A stretch of DNA of 64,000 nt from the NCBI RefSeq assembly GCF_000716715.1, contig NZ_JNYJ01000054.1:1-64000 (forward strand). The letters are read 5' to 3'. Positions 25,393 through 34,159 of this stretch are shown here, one piece after another; the first letter of the stretch is position 1; each line of letters starts with the position of its first letter. This DNA comes from Dactylosporangium aurantiacum (lineage in GTDB: Bacteria; Actinomycetota; Actinomycetes; Mycobacteriales; Micromonosporaceae). The translations under genes were made by a program, and so were the position numbers. The notes under the pieces were generated by a model. It had not been told where the DNA came from. It did not search any database and saw only the letters and a list, made by a program, of their open reading frames with translations.

Positions 25393-25728
25393 ATGGTCGC
25401 GAACGTGAGCGCACCCTTCGATGAGTTGACGTCCGGCCGGCGCGCATGGATCGCCCGGGCGGGACTGGCCGAGCTCGCGTCGGCCGTCGGGCGGCCCGGC
25501 CGGGTGGCCGTGTCCACCCGGCCCGACCTGCTGGCGCGCGTCGATCAGCACGCCGCCGCGATCCGCGAGTCGCTCGGCGGCACGCTGCTCGATCCGGTGG
25601 CCCTCGCCGGTTACGCGGCGGCGATCCGGGACGCCGCCAGGGACGCGGGCGAGACCCTCGACGACTGGTCCCGCCCGACCTGGGCGATGCTCCGCCTGCT
25701 GGCGGTCTGCTCGCTGATCCCCGCCTGA
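25393..25728 (+). CDS. Small helical protein, paralogue A (DUF6401-like)
   Basis: A 111-residue protein of unknown function. It shares a clear pattern with the protein encoded at 28659-29006: VDQHAAAIRESLG, LAGYAAAIRDAA, DDWS...W, and LRLLAVCSL near the C-terminus. The pair are therefore paralogues. The pattern resembles the DUF6401 family, which is sometimes annotated as natural-product biosynthesis protein, but no biosynthetic genes are nearby and I would not infer a role. The start is ATG at 25393; a longer upstream frame lies antisense to the membrane-protein gene and was rejected. Confidence 0.65.
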   Translation: MVANVSAPFDELTSGRRAWIARAGLAELASAVGRPGRVAVSTRPDLLARVDQHAAAIRESLGGTLLDPVALAGYAAAIRDAARDAGETLDDWSRPTWAMLRLLAVCSLIPA

Positions 25729-25739
25729 CGCCGCCGCCG

Positions 25740-26930
25740 TTACTTCAGGAACCGCTTGTCGGCGTGCAACGGGTCGGCCAGCCGGATGGTGATGAACTCG
25801 TTGTCGTCGGCCTTGCCGGGGGTACGCCCGTTGGAGAACGGGAAGTTGTTGTCGTTGACCACGCCGAGCGTGCGGTCGTCGAGGATCACGACGTCCTCGA
25901 TGGTCTGGAACGGGAACGTGAACGTGTCCGCCCCGCCGCCGAGGTGGCGGGGGTCGGCGATGTCCATCAGGTCCGCGACGAGCGTCTTGTCGAGCTTGCC
26001 GTCGCGGTTGCGGTCCCGCTTGTCGGCCAGGTAGATCCGCTTGAACTTCGCGGTGGCGCCCTGCCCGTTGTCGCGCTCGATGATCAGGAAGCGGTCGTCG
26101 TCGACGGCGATGGCGTCACCGATCGCGTTGGCCGGGTCCTCCAGCTGGTAGATCCAGCGCTTGCCGGTGTACGAGCGCGACGCGATGTCGAACTCGTTGA
26201 GCCGCAGCCCACCCGCGGCGTCGCCGGCGACGACCCCCTCCAGCAGCGCGTAGAGCCTCCGCCCGTCCGGCGACTGCGCCAGACCCTCGAAGCCCTTGCT
26301 GCTGTTGAGGTTGGGGTTGCCGGCCGGGTTCTCCGGCGCGCGGACCCCGTCCAGCGGGATCGGCGCCCCCAGCAGGCGGCCGGCCCGGTCGAAGTGCAGC
26401 AGGTACGGGCCGAACTCGTCGCCGATCCAGTACGTGCCGTCCTTGGCCCGCTGGATCGACTCGACGTCGAAGTCGGCGCCGGTCAGCACCCGGTCGGGGC
26501 GGGTCAGCGCGAACGGCACGTACCCGTTCGGGTCGGTGAGGTTGATACCGCCGACGACGTCCACGGTGCGGCTGCCGTAGTCGGGCGCGACCCGATGGAC
26601 GCGCAGCACGAAGTCGGCGCTGTTGGCCTTGTTGCCGTACCCGTTGTCGGACAGCACCTCGAACGTGCCGTCGCCGTTGCGGACGATGCCGCTGAAGCCC
26701 TGGACCGGCTGGTCGGCGAACGGCGGGGTGATCCCGTTGGACGGCGTGCCGCCGAGCAGCGAGCCCGACGGGTCGCTGGCGGAGACGAACGTGGCCGCCG
26801 GCAGGACGGCGAAACCGGTCAGGGTGGCGCGGCCGTCGGACTTGGACGCGGCAACGGCGCTGGGGGCGGCGAGTGCCATCGTCAGCATGCCGATGCCCAC
26901 GCCGACACCGGCTCGTCGGAGATTCCTCAT
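25740..26930 (-). CDS. Secreted phytase-like (esterase-like) protein
   Basis: A 396-residue exported protein with a signal peptide (about 1-27, ending AVAA). The mature part fits the phytase-like, esterase-like domain (PF13449), a beta-propeller-type fold: GFSGIVRNGDGTFEVLSDNGYG near the start, DVESIQRAKDGTYWIGDEFGP in the middle, and IEDVVILDDRTLGVVNDNNFP near the end. True substrates of this family are largely unknown, and phytase activity cannot be assumed. It converges on the small gene ending at 25728 (11-bp gap). Confidence 0.85.
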   Translation of the reverse strand: MRNLRRAGVGVGIGMLTMALAAPSAVAASKSDGRATLTGFAVLPAATFVSASDPSGSLLGGTPSNGITPPFADQPVQGFSGIVRNGDGTFEVLSDNGYGNKANSADFVLRVHRVAPDYGSRTVDVVGGINLTDPNGYVPFALTRPDRVLTGADFDVESIQRAKDGTYWIGDEFGPYLLHFDRAGRLLGAPIPLDGVRAPENPAGNPNLNSSKGFEGLAQSPDGRRLYALLEGVVAGDAAGGLRLNEFDIASRSYTGKRWIYQLEDPANAIGDAIAVDDDRFLIIERDNGQGATAKFKRIYLADKRDRNRDGKLDKTLVADLMDIADPRHLGGGADTFTFPFQTIEDVVILDDRTLGVVNDNNFPFSNGRTPGKADDNEFITIRLADPLHADKRFLK

Positions 26931-26963
26931 GGCCCGCGACGCTAGGAGCCCAGGGTGAACCGC

Positions 26964-27482
26964 CTACGTTTTCCTGGTGATGGCCCCGAGAAGCGTGTGC
27001 AGCCGGCCGACGACGGCCGGGCCGTCGGTGATGCTGCCGCCGTCCTGGTAGTACACCAGCGACACCCGCACGACCAGTTCGCCGTTGGCGGTCTCGACGT
27101 GCGCCTCGCCGTCGCTGACCGACGAGAACGTCGTCGCGTCGATCGACTTGGCGTCCTTCGCCGCGTTCTTGTCGTAGGCGACCTGCTGCGCGGCGCCCAT
27201 CGACGGGCGCACCAGCACCATGAACAGGTAGAAGTCGCCGGAGGCGCCGTCGACGGCGCACGCCTTGAGCGAGTCGGTGTCGCGGCGCTCCTTGGTGCCC
27301 GGCGCCTCGCCGAGGGCCGCCTTGAGCTGGTCGTCGGTGGCGAGGCCGCACACGTCGACGGCGTCGTAGAGGCCGCCGTTGCGTTTCGTCTCCGCCTGCT
27401 GCGCCTGGCCGGACGGGTCGTCACCGCAGCCGGCGAGCGCCAGCAGGACGCTCGCCGACAGCACGGCTGTACGTAGGGTCAC
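26964..27482 (-). CDS. Secreted lipoprotein, DUF3558-like
   Basis: A 172-residue lipoprotein: signal peptide with lipobox LAGC and acylated Cys19. The mature domain has VCGLATDDQLKAALGE and a later ACAVD, the two-cysteine pattern of DUF3558-type actinobacterial lipoproteins. It ends with a hydrophobic strand pattern (ELVVRVSLVYY). The role in the family is unknown. It is 20 bp downstream of the CAP-domain gene on the same strand and may be co-transcribed with it. Confidence 0.75.
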   Translation of the reverse strand: MTLRTAVLSASVLLALAGCGDDPSGQAQQAETKRNGGLYDAVDVCGLATDDQLKAALGEAPGTKERRDTDSLKACAVDGASGDFYLFMVLVRPSMGAAQQVAYDKNAAKDAKSIDATTFSSVSDGEAHVETANGELVVRVSLVYYQDGGSITDGPAVVGRLHTLLGAITRKT

Positions 27483-27502
27483 ACGGAGTTTCTACAGGGT
27501 TT

Positions 27503-28174
27503 TCAGACCCGACCGAAGTCCTGGGTCCAGTACGGGGTCCCGTCGGCCTTGTACGCGACGCCCACACCGACCGCGACGCTGCCGCAGTTGAGGATGTTGG
27601 CGCGGTGTCCGGCGCTGTTGATCCAGCCGTTGACGACCTCCTGGGGGGAGCGGTAGCCCCAGGCGATGTTCTCCGCGGACGCGCCGGTCGTGTACCCGGC
27701 GGCCACCTCACGCTGCACGAACGTGCTGCCGTTGGAGCCGGTGTGGCTGAAGAAGCCGTTCGTCACCATGTCCGTGCTGTGCGCCCGGGCGGCGGCGACC
27801 AGCCGGCTGTCGATGCGCAGCGCGCCGCAGCCGTTGGCGGTGCGGTAGTTGTTCGTCAGCGTCACGACCTCCGTCTCGAACGAGCTGCTCTCCACCGGCT
27901 TGGCGGCCGGGGCGGTCGGCGCGGTCGTCGGTGTGGTCGGCTTGGTGGTCGGCGTGGTGGCCGGCTTCTTGGCGGTCGTCTTCTTCTTTTTCTTTTTCTT
28001 CTTCTTCGACACCGCGGCGGCGACGTCGGCGCCCGCGACCGCGTCACCCGCGGCGCTGACGGCCTGGACGGCGGCGGGGGCGGCCGTCGCCGCGGTCGCG
28101 GTGATCGTGAAGCCGAGGGGCGCCGCGAGCAGCAGGGCGGCGAGGACAGTGGCACGGCGAGGGAACCGGGTCAC
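27503..28174 (-). CDS. Secreted CAP/SCP-domain protein with polylysine tract
   Basis: A 223-residue exported protein. A signal peptide (about 1-35) is followed by an uninterrupted run of nine lysines, a Thr/Pro/Ala linker and a CAP domain (about 105-223) with LTNNYRTANGCGAL, AHSTDM, ENIAWGY and GHRANILNC. CAP domains of this YkwD type are common in Gram-positive secretomes; their role is mostly unknown. I chose the GTG at 28174 because GGAAGG lies nine bases upstream. A longer frame from 28237 lacks such a site and would bury the signal peptide. Confidence 0.85.
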   Translation of the reverse strand: MTRFPRRATVLAALLLAAPLGFTITATAATAAPAAVQAVSAAGDAVAGADVAAAVSKKKKKKKKKTTAKKPATTPTTKPTTPTTAPTAPAAKPVESSSFETEVVTLTNNYRTANGCGALRIDSRLVAAARAHSTDMVTNGFFSHTGSNGSTFVQREVAAGYTTGASAENIAWGYRSPQEVVNGWINSAGHRANILNCGSVAVGVGVAYKADGTPYWTQDFGRV

Positions 28175-28392
28175 GGTGTGGAACCTTCCGTCGGTGAGCT
28201 TTGACGCAGTTGGTATCGGGCCGCTCACACCCCTCATGAGCAGGTCAACTGCCCCGCAACGGTCGGCAACCGAGCGGCTACCCGTGCGGGTGGGTCCCTA
28301 GTGGACCGCGTCTCGAAGTTCCGTCAAAGGTTGGAGGGCGCCGCCCCCGGGCATCCATACCGTTGAGCTACACACCGATCGAAGGAGCAGCA

Positions 28393-28593
28393 ATGTCCAG
28401 TCTGGTCAGGCCCCGGGACAACCGTTGGATCGCGGGCGTCTGCTCCGGCCTCGCCCGCCGGTTCGGCATGTCGCCCAACGTCATGCGGCTCATCTTCGTG
28501 CTCTCGTGCCTGCTGCCGGGCCCGCAGTTCGTGGCCTACATCGTGCTGTGGGTCCTGATGCCCGACGAGTCGCGGGCGCCCAGGTACAACTGA
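28393..28593 (+). CDS. Small PspC-domain membrane protein
   Basis: A 66-residue protein that is almost entirely one PspC domain: LVRPRDNRWIAGVCSGLARRFG followed by a hydrophobic helix (about 34-56) and LMPDESRAP. PspC domains act in envelope-stress sensing; stand-alone short forms are common in actinobacteria. The ATG at 28393 has a strong ribosome-binding site (GAAGGAG, about six bases upstream). It is followed 65 bp later by the small paralogue gene at 28659. Confidence 0.88.
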   Translation: MSSLVRPRDNRWIAGVCSGLARRFGMSPNVMRLIFVLSCLLPGPQFVAYIVLWVLMPDESRAPRYN

Positions 28594-28658
28594 GTTCGGC
28601 AGGGGTGCGCTCCGGGTTCACCGGTCAACCGCCGGGCCGGCCGGTCGAACTCGGAGGC

Positions 28659-29006
28659 ATGTTCAAGGACCTCGCCGAAGCCACCCGTCACACCGCCGCC
28701 CGCTCGACCCTCAACGGGTTGATGACCTGGCTCGGCGAGGCCGGCCTGGCGGCCGCCACCTCCTGCGCCGGCCTGCAGGCCGAGGTGGACCAGCACGCCG
28801 CCGCGGTCCGTGACGCCCTCGGCGACCCGGAGCGCGGCCCGAACGCGGTCGCCCTGGCCAGCTACGCCACCGGCGTCCGCGACACCCTCATCGAGGCCCA
28901 GTGGCAGCTGCCACCCACCTCGGAGCTCGACTGGTCGAAGGCCGAGTGGCCGACGCTGCGGCTGATCGCCATCTGCGCGCTCGCCCGCGCGGGCGGCCAC
29001 GTCTGA
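28659..29006 (+). CDS. Small helical protein, paralogue B (DUF6401-like)
   Basis: A 115-residue protein homologous to the one at 25393-25728. Shared features are VDQHAAAVRDALG, LASYATGVRDTL, LDWSKAEW and LRLIAICAL. The N-terminal halves differ. The ATG at 28659 follows a GGAGG site. Function unknown; the DUF6401-like label is tentative. It is downstream of the PspC gene and upstream of a 0.8-kb repeat-rich gap. Confidence 0.68.
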   Translation: MFKDLAEATRHTAARSTLNGLMTWLGEAGLAAATSCAGLQAEVDQHAAAVRDALGDPERGPNAVALASYATGVRDTLIEAQWQLPPTSELDWSKAEWPTLRLIAICALARAGGHV

Positions 29007-29780
29007 CCCCTCGCCCACCCACCGACGACCGACGGCGCTGCGTCACCCTGCCGCCGCCCCCGCCGCGACGGGGACCACCGCCGGTTCGCTGCGACAGGAC
29101 CGCCACCGGCCCTGCCGCGACAGGGACCGCCGCCGGCCCCGACGCGACAGGACCGCCGCCGGTTCGCTGCGACAGGACCGCCGCCGGCCCCGCCGCGACA
29201 GGGACCAGCCCGGGCAGCGACCAGGGCGGCACGTGACCGGCAGCTGGGCTTCACGCTGCCACGGCCCGCCGCGACAGGGACCAGCCGGACAACGACCAGG
29301 CCGGCACCCAAGCCGACGGCGACCGGCCGGGTGGAGGTCTGCCGGACTCCGAACAGGCCACCACCCACTCGGTGGACACCACGCCGCGACGAGACGATCC
29401 CGGCGGCGCCGGACACCGCAACGCGCCCGTCCCCGGCAACACCGGACACGGCGACGCGGCCAACGTCCGCGGCACCGCGACGCGAGCGCCTCCGGCGGCG
29501 CTGGACACCGCGACGCGACCGTCCCCCGCGGCGCTTCCTAGCGCAGCGCGGCCGTCCCCCGCGACACCACATGCCGCGGTGCGGCCGTCCCCGCGGCACC
29601 GGACACCGCGACGCGCGCGTCCCCCGCGGCGCTTCCTAGCGCAGCGCGGCCGTCCCCCGCGACACCACATGCCGCGGTGCGGCCGTCCCGCGGCACCGGA
29701 CACCGCGACGCGAGCATCCCGGCGGCGCCGGACCTGCGGTGCCGCCGGCTCGCGGCCTGGTCCGGTCGCGGCGCCGGCGG
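29007..29780. repeat. Repeat-rich gap between convergent genes
   Basis: This 774-bp stretch contains no credible gene. Its left part is a degenerate array in which GCGACAGG recurs at about 29091, 29117, 29144, 29169 and 29195 (period about 26 bp, linked by CCGCCGCCGGCCCC-like spacers), with further copies near 29271. Its right part holds the 98-bp tandem duplication annotated at 29503-29697. Open frames across it are low-complexity Arg/Pro/Ala sequence. Confidence 0.6.
29503..29697. repeat. Tandem duplication of a 97-98-bp unit
   Basis: Copy 1 spans 29503-29600 and copy 2 29601-29697. Each starts GGACACCGCGACGCG and includes GCGCTTCCTAGCGCAGCGCG and CCACATGCCGCGGTGCGGCC. The two differ by only a few bases and one deletion. 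A truncated third start follows at 29698. The near identity points to a recent duplication or to active repeat turnover. Confidence 0.8.
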
Positions 29781-31346
29781 TCAGCGCCGGTCGGAGCCCG
29801 GGGCCGCGGCCGGAGCCGGGCGGCCGAGGAAGGCCGCCGCGACGGCGCCCGCCACGCAGACCGCGGCCGTGATCAGGAAGATCTCGCGGTACTCGGTGCG
29901 CAGGGCGGACTGCAGGGCGTCCGCATATGCCGCCAGCAGGCGCCTCTGCTCGTCGGCCGGCTTGCCGAAGACCAGCGGGAAGTCCAGCTTCGCGGTCAGC
30001 TCGTGGAACCGGTGCAGCCCCCACGCGGTCAGGGCGGCGACCCCGACGAGCATGCCCATCGTGCGGGCCACGACCACGGCGGAGGAGGCCACGCCGTGCT
30101 GGGGCGGCGGGGTGGCGCGCAGCGCCGCCGCGGACAGCGGGGCGATGACCAGGCCGAGACCGAGGCCGGCGAGGGCCAGGTCGGTGTCGAGCCGGGGCAG
30201 GACGCCCGCGTAGCGGGCGGCGAGCACGTCGGCGGGCCAGGCGGCGATGAGCAGGTAGGCCACCGCCGCGAGCAGCAGGCCGCCGACGCTGACGACCCGC
30301 TCGCTCAGCCGGCGCGAGCGCAGCAGCAGGCCGCCGAGCACCGCGCCGACCGGCAGGGCGACCAGGAAGCGGGTCAGCACCAGGGTGGCCTCGGCGCCGG
30401 ACCGGCCGAGCAGGGTCTGGGCGACCAGCTCGACGTCGACCAGGGTCACCATGAGCGCGACCCCGGCGCACCAGCTCGCGGCGAGCGCGGCGACGAACGG
30501 GCCCTTCGCCGCGCCGGTCAGGTCCAGCAGGCGGATCTTCGCCCGGCGCTCCCACAGCGCGAACAGCACCGCCACGACGGCGGCGGCGGCGAGGACCGGC
30601 CAGCCCCAGCCGGGCAGGACGGACCGCTCCGGGTCGGGGTTGTAGAGCGCGACGACGACGGCGCCGAGGACGGCGGCGAGCAGCAGCCCGCCGACGACGT
30701 CGGTCCTGCGGGGTGCGGCGGCCGTGGGCGGGCCGCCGGGCACCGCGCGCCAGACGAGGACGATCGCCACGGCGACGAGCGGCAGGTTGACCCAGAAGAT
30801 GCCGCGCCAGGTGCCGAGCAGGGCGGCGACGGCGACCCCGTACAGGGGACCGAGGACGCTGCCGAGCTCCTGCGCCGCGCCGACATTGCCCAGCACCAGG
30901 TGCCGGCCGCGGTCCGGCCACAGGTCGCTGACCAGGGCGACGGTGACCGGCAGCAGCGCGCCGCCGGCGATGCCCTGCAGGGTGCGGCCGGCGGTGAGCA
31001 GCCAGAGCGAGTCGCCGGAGGCGGCGGTCAGCGCGGAGCCGACGCCGAAGCCGAGCAGGCTCGCGACGAGCAGCGCGCGGCGGCCGTAACGGTCCGACAG
31101 GGAGCCGAGCAGCGGCATGCCGGCGACGTAGCCGAGCAGGAACCCGGTCACGACCGGCGTGACCCGCTCCAGCCTGGTGTCGGCGATGTGCAGCGAGTCC
31201 ATGATGTCGGTCAGGACCCCGACGACGACGTAGGCGTCCAGCGCGGCGAGCAGCACCGCGAGGCCGCCGACGCCGATGGCGAGCCGCCGCCGGGGCGGTG
31301 CGCCTCCGGCCGCCGGCGACACGGTCGTGGGCTGCGTCGACGTCAT
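29781..31346 (-). CDS. MFS exporter, P55-like
   Basis: A 521-residue MFS protein with about 14 membrane segments. MFS signature [14 protein letters not shown] (near 81-94) and DHA2-type motif [14 protein letters not shown] (near 119) are present. It follows an LprG-type lipoprotein gene by 4 bp on the same strand. In mycobacteria LprG and P55 (Rv1411c/Rv1410c) form a conserved operon that moves triacylglycerides and glycolipids to the outer envelope. Synteny supports an equivalent pair here, though this organism lacks a mycobacterial outer membrane as far as is known. Confidence 0.85.
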   Translation of the reverse strand: MTSTQPTTVSPAAGGAPPRRRLAIGVGGLAVLLAALDAYVVVGVLTDIMDSLHIADTRLERVTPVVTGFLLGYVAGMPLLGSLSDRYGRRALLVASLLGFGVGSALTAASGDSLWLLTAGRTLQGIAGGALLPVTVALVSDLWPDRGRHLVLGNVGAAQELGSVLGPLYGVAVAALLGTWRGIFWVNLPLVAVAIVLVWRAVPGGPPTAAAPRRTDVVGGLLLAAVLGAVVVALYNPDPERSVLPGWGWPVLAAAAVVAVLFALWERRAKIRLLDLTGAAKGPFVAALAASWCAGVALMVTLVDVELVAQTLLGRSGAEATLVLTRFLVALPVGAVLGGLLLRSRRLSERVVSVGGLLLAAVAYLLIAAWPADVLAARYAGVLPRLDTDLALAGLGLGLVIAPLSAAALRATPPPQHGVASSAVVVARTMGMLVGVAALTAWGLHRFHELTAKLDFPLVFGKPADEQRRLLAAYADALQSALRTEYREIFLITAAVCVAGAVAAAFLGRPAPAAAPGSDRR

Positions 31347-31350
31347 CGCA

Positions 31351-32070
31351 CTACTTCGGCGCGGTGATGCTGACCGGGGCGTCGAACTCCTTGAACGTCA
31401 CGGTGACCGTGCCGCCCTTGGCCTCGCCGACGGCGGGCAGCGTCCAGGCGGCCTTCAGCAGCTTCTTGCCGTCCTTGGCGATCCAGAACTTGCCGGGCAC
31501 CGAGCCGGTCACCCCGGGCACGACGTTGACCAGCGTCTCGGAGGAGGAGTTGGCGGCGACGCGATAGGTCTCCTGGCCGTCGACGGCCTCGGTGGCCTCG
31601 GTCTTGCCGCCGGAGGCGGTGCCGAGGACCTTGGCGATGCCGCGGTCCGGGTCGAGGATCGCCGACGGGTCGTAGACCGAGGCGGCGAGGGCGAGCGGCA
31701 GCTGCTGGTAGTCGCCCGTCGGGCCCTTGAGCCACATGGTCTGCCCCACGATGGTGAACGCCAGCTCCACCGTCGCGCCCATCTGCTCGACCTGGGCGGT
31801 GCCCTGCGCGTTGCCCTCCTTGGTCAGCACGCCCTCGGCGCGCTTGAGGGCGACCCCGGCGATGGTGCCGTCGGCGGTGATGAGGAACTTCGCCGACTTG
31901 ATGCCGCCCATCGCGGTGGCGGACTCCTTGAGCAGCCCGTCAGCGGCCGGCAGGTTGGGGTCCGCCTTGCCGGCATCGTCCTCTTTGGACTTGCTGGTGC
32001 AGCCGGTCAGGGCGACGAGCAGTGCGGTGGCGGCCGTGGCGCCGGCCAGCAGGGCGCGGGTGCGGAACAT
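31351..32070 (-). CDS. lprG: LprG/LppX-family lipoprotein
   Basis: A 239-residue lipoprotein with lipobox LTGC (Cys24) and a mature domain of the LppX_LprAFG type, a half-barrel with a lipid-binding cavity. The segments [23 protein letters not shown] and [24 protein letters not shown] fit the family. The P55-like exporter gene starts 4 bp after its stop, the known operon partner. It likely shuttles lipids across the cell envelope. The gene symbol is given by homology and synteny. Confidence 0.85.
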   Translation of the reverse strand: MFRTRALLAGATAATALLVALTGCTSKSKEDDAGKADPNLPAADGLLKESATAMGGIKSAKFLITADGTIAGVALKRAEGVLTKEGNAQGTAQVEQMGATVELAFTIVGQTMWLKGPTGDYQQLPLALAASVYDPSAILDPDRGIAKVLGTASGGKTEATEAVDGQETYRVAANSSSETLVNVVPGVTGSVPGKFWIAKDGKKLLKAAWTLPAVGEAKGGTVTVTFKEFDAPVSITAPK

Positions 32071-32132
32071 ACCGGCACTCTAGTGCGAGCGACGAGCGAG
32101 CGGGCACGCCGTGACCGTGAGCGACGGCGATG

Positions 32133-33608
32133 TCACCGGCCGGCGAGCAGCTCCGCGACCGCCCGGCCCGAGGCGGCCGTCGCGCCGAACGTCGCGATGT
32201 GCAGGTCGCCGCGCGGTGCGGCGGGCACGCCCATCTCGACCACGATCGCGTCCGGCCGCACCGCGAGGGAGGCCCGCAGCGCGTCGGTGATCCAGGCGTA
32301 CCGGTGCGGGTCGCGCACCACCAGCACCAGCGGCCGGCCGAGGGACGACTCCAGCGCGTCGGACAGCCCTTCCCCGGACGACAGCCGGATGCCGAGCGTG
32401 TCGGGCACCAGCTCGGCGAGCGGCGCGATGAGGCCCCACGGCGTCTCGGGCGCGATCGCGAAGTTCAGCTCCGGCTGGAACTCGATCACGTACGCCGGCC
32501 CGGTGAGCGGGAACGTGGCGTCCGGCGCCGTGATGCGCAGTGCCCGGCGGGCCGCGGACAGCCCCAGCGCGGCGGCCTTCGGATCCACCGGTACATGGGA
32601 AGCGGCGGCGGACCAGGCGGCGAGCCGGGCGACCCGGGCGGCCGCGTCGGCGAGCCGCGACTCGGGCAGCTCGCCGGAGCGCACGGCGGCCACGACGGCG
32701 TCGCGCAGCAGGTTGGCGGTGTCCTCGTCGGCGTGGTCGCCACCGACGCAGATCGCGTCGGCGCCGGCGGCCAGGGCCAGGACGGTGGCGTGGGCGAGGC
32801 CGAAGCGGTCGGAGATCGCCCGCATCTCGATGCCGTCGGTGACGATGAGGCCCTGGAAGCCGAGCTCGTCGCGCAGCAGCTCGGTCATGATCCGCCGGCT
32901 CAGGGTGGCCGGCAGCTCCGGGTCCAGCGCGGGCACGCGCAGGTGGGCGCTCATGACGGCGCGCACGCCCGCGTCGATGGCGGCCCGGAAGGGCACCAGC
33001 TCGGTGGCGTCGAGCTCGGCCCGCCCGGCCTTGATGATCGGTACGTCCAGGTGCGAGTCGACGCTGGTGTTGCCGTGCCCGGGGAAGTGCTTGGCGCACG
33101 CGGCGACCCCGGCCTCCTGCAGGCCGGTGATCCACGCCGCGGTGTGCCGGGCCACGCGCTCGGGCTCGGCGCCGAACGCGCGCGAGCCGATGACCGGGTT
33201 GTTGGGGTCGGAGTTGACGTCGGCGTCGGGCGCGTAGTCGAACGTGATGCCGACCGAGGCGAGGTCGCGGCCGATGTGGCAGGCGACCTCACGGGTCAGG
33301 GCGACGTCGTCGATGGCGCCGAGAGCCAGGCTGCCGGGCCACGGGCTGCCGTTGTGCGCGTCGATGCGGGTGACGTCGCCGGCCTCCTCGTCGATGGCGA
33401 CGATGACGTCGGGACGCTCGGCGCGCAGCGCGGCGGTCAGCTCGGCGACCTGGTCACGGTCGACGACGTTGCGGGCGAAGAGCACGACGCCGCCGAGCCC
33501 TTCGGCGAGGCGGCGACGGACCCACGGCGGGGGCTCCTTGCCCACGAATCCCGGCTGGAGCACGGCATTCGCCATGCTCACCAGGTCGTCCCCCGTGCTC
33601 GCATCCAT
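32133..33608 (-). CDS. GH3 glycoside hydrolase, NagZ-like
   Basis: A 491-residue enzyme of glycoside hydrolase family 3, closest in motif to beta-N-acetylhexosaminidases that recycle cell-wall fragments. KHFPGHGNTSVDSH carries the His/Asp general acid dyad of the NagZ group, and Asp258 in VTDGIEMRA is the expected nucleophile. The extra C-terminal domain (about 340-491) resembles two-domain NagZ forms. No signal peptide is evident, suggesting a cytosolic enzyme. It lies 62 bp upstream of lprG on the same strand. Confidence 0.85.
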   Translation of the reverse strand: MDASTGDDLVSMANAVLQPGFVGKEPPPWVRRRLAEGLGGVVLFARNVVDRDQVAELTAALRAERPDVIVAIDEEAGDVTRIDAHNGSPWPGSLALGAIDDVALTREVACHIGRDLASVGITFDYAPDADVNSDPNNPVIGSRAFGAEPERVARHTAAWITGLQEAGVAACAKHFPGHGNTSVDSHLDVPIIKAGRAELDATELVPFRAAIDAGVRAVMSAHLRVPALDPELPATLSRRIMTELLRDELGFQGLIVTDGIEMRAISDRFGLAHATVLALAAGADAICVGGDHADEDTANLLRDAVVAAVRSGELPESRLADAAARVARLAAWSAAASHVPVDPKAAALGLSAARRALRITAPDATFPLTGPAYVIEFQPELNFAIAPETPWGLIAPLAELVPDTLGIRLSSGEGLSDALESSLGRPLVLVVRDPHRYAWITDALRASLAVRPDAIVVEMGVPAAPRGDLHIATFGATAASGRAVAELLAGR

Positions 33609-33694
33609 GCGTCAACCACCCTTCGCGCTTGGCGAGAATGGTCACATCACAGCTCAGTAATAGTCAAGAAACCTTCCAGTAGTTAACGGTGCCG

Positions 33695-34159
33695 TCATCG
33701 ATGAGGGCGGATGGTCCAGACGACCGTCATCTCGGTGGTGACGGCCCCGTCGGCCCGTGTGACCTCGATCGATACCGGGAACTCGGGGCGCTCGCCGGCG
33801 GTCAGCTCGGCCAGGACATCGGCCACCGGACGGCCGAGCCGCGCGACGGCCCGGACCGGTCCGGTGGCGAGTTTGCGGTACGCGATCTCCGCCCGCACCG
33901 CGAGCGGGGTGCCCAGGGCGAGGTGCTCACCGAACGCCGCCATCACCACGGCGCCGGAGGCGGTCTCGCCGAGCGCGAAGATGGCGCCCGCGTGCGGTCC
34001 GGCGACGTGGTTGTGCAGCCGCTCCTCGTCGGGGAGCGTGGCGGTGGCGCTGATGTCGTCGCCGTCCACACGCACGTCGGCGATCGTGATGCCGACGGTG
34101 CGCGCGAACGGTACTGCGGCGGTCAGATTCTCGGCCAGGGCCTTGGCGTCAACGGTCAT
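33695..34159 (-). CDS. Hotdog-fold thioesterase (DUF4442-like)
   Basis: A 154-residue hotdog protein resembling DUF4442/PaaI thioesterases. The region NHVAGPHAGAIFALGETASG (about 51-70) is the central helix with the catalytic Asn/His and Glu pattern. Likely hydrolyses acyl- or aryl-CoA thioesters; substrate unknown. The ATG at 34159 overlaps the stop of the upstream frame at 34156 by ATGA, which suggests coupled translation with that hypothetical gene. Confidence 0.8.
   Translation of the reverse strand: MTVDAKALAENLTAAVPFARTVGITIADVRVDGDDISATATLPDEERLHNHVAGPHAGAIFALGETASGAVVMAAFGEHLALGTPLAVRAEIAYRKLATGPVRAVARLGRPVADVLAELTAGERPEFPVSIEVTRADGAVTTEMTVVWTIRPHR

Noticed and set aside
28330..28390. 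tRNA-like stretch upstream of the PspC gene
   Set aside because: GTTGAGCTACACACCG looks tRNA-like at first, but no cloverleaf with matching acceptor and T-arm could be formed.
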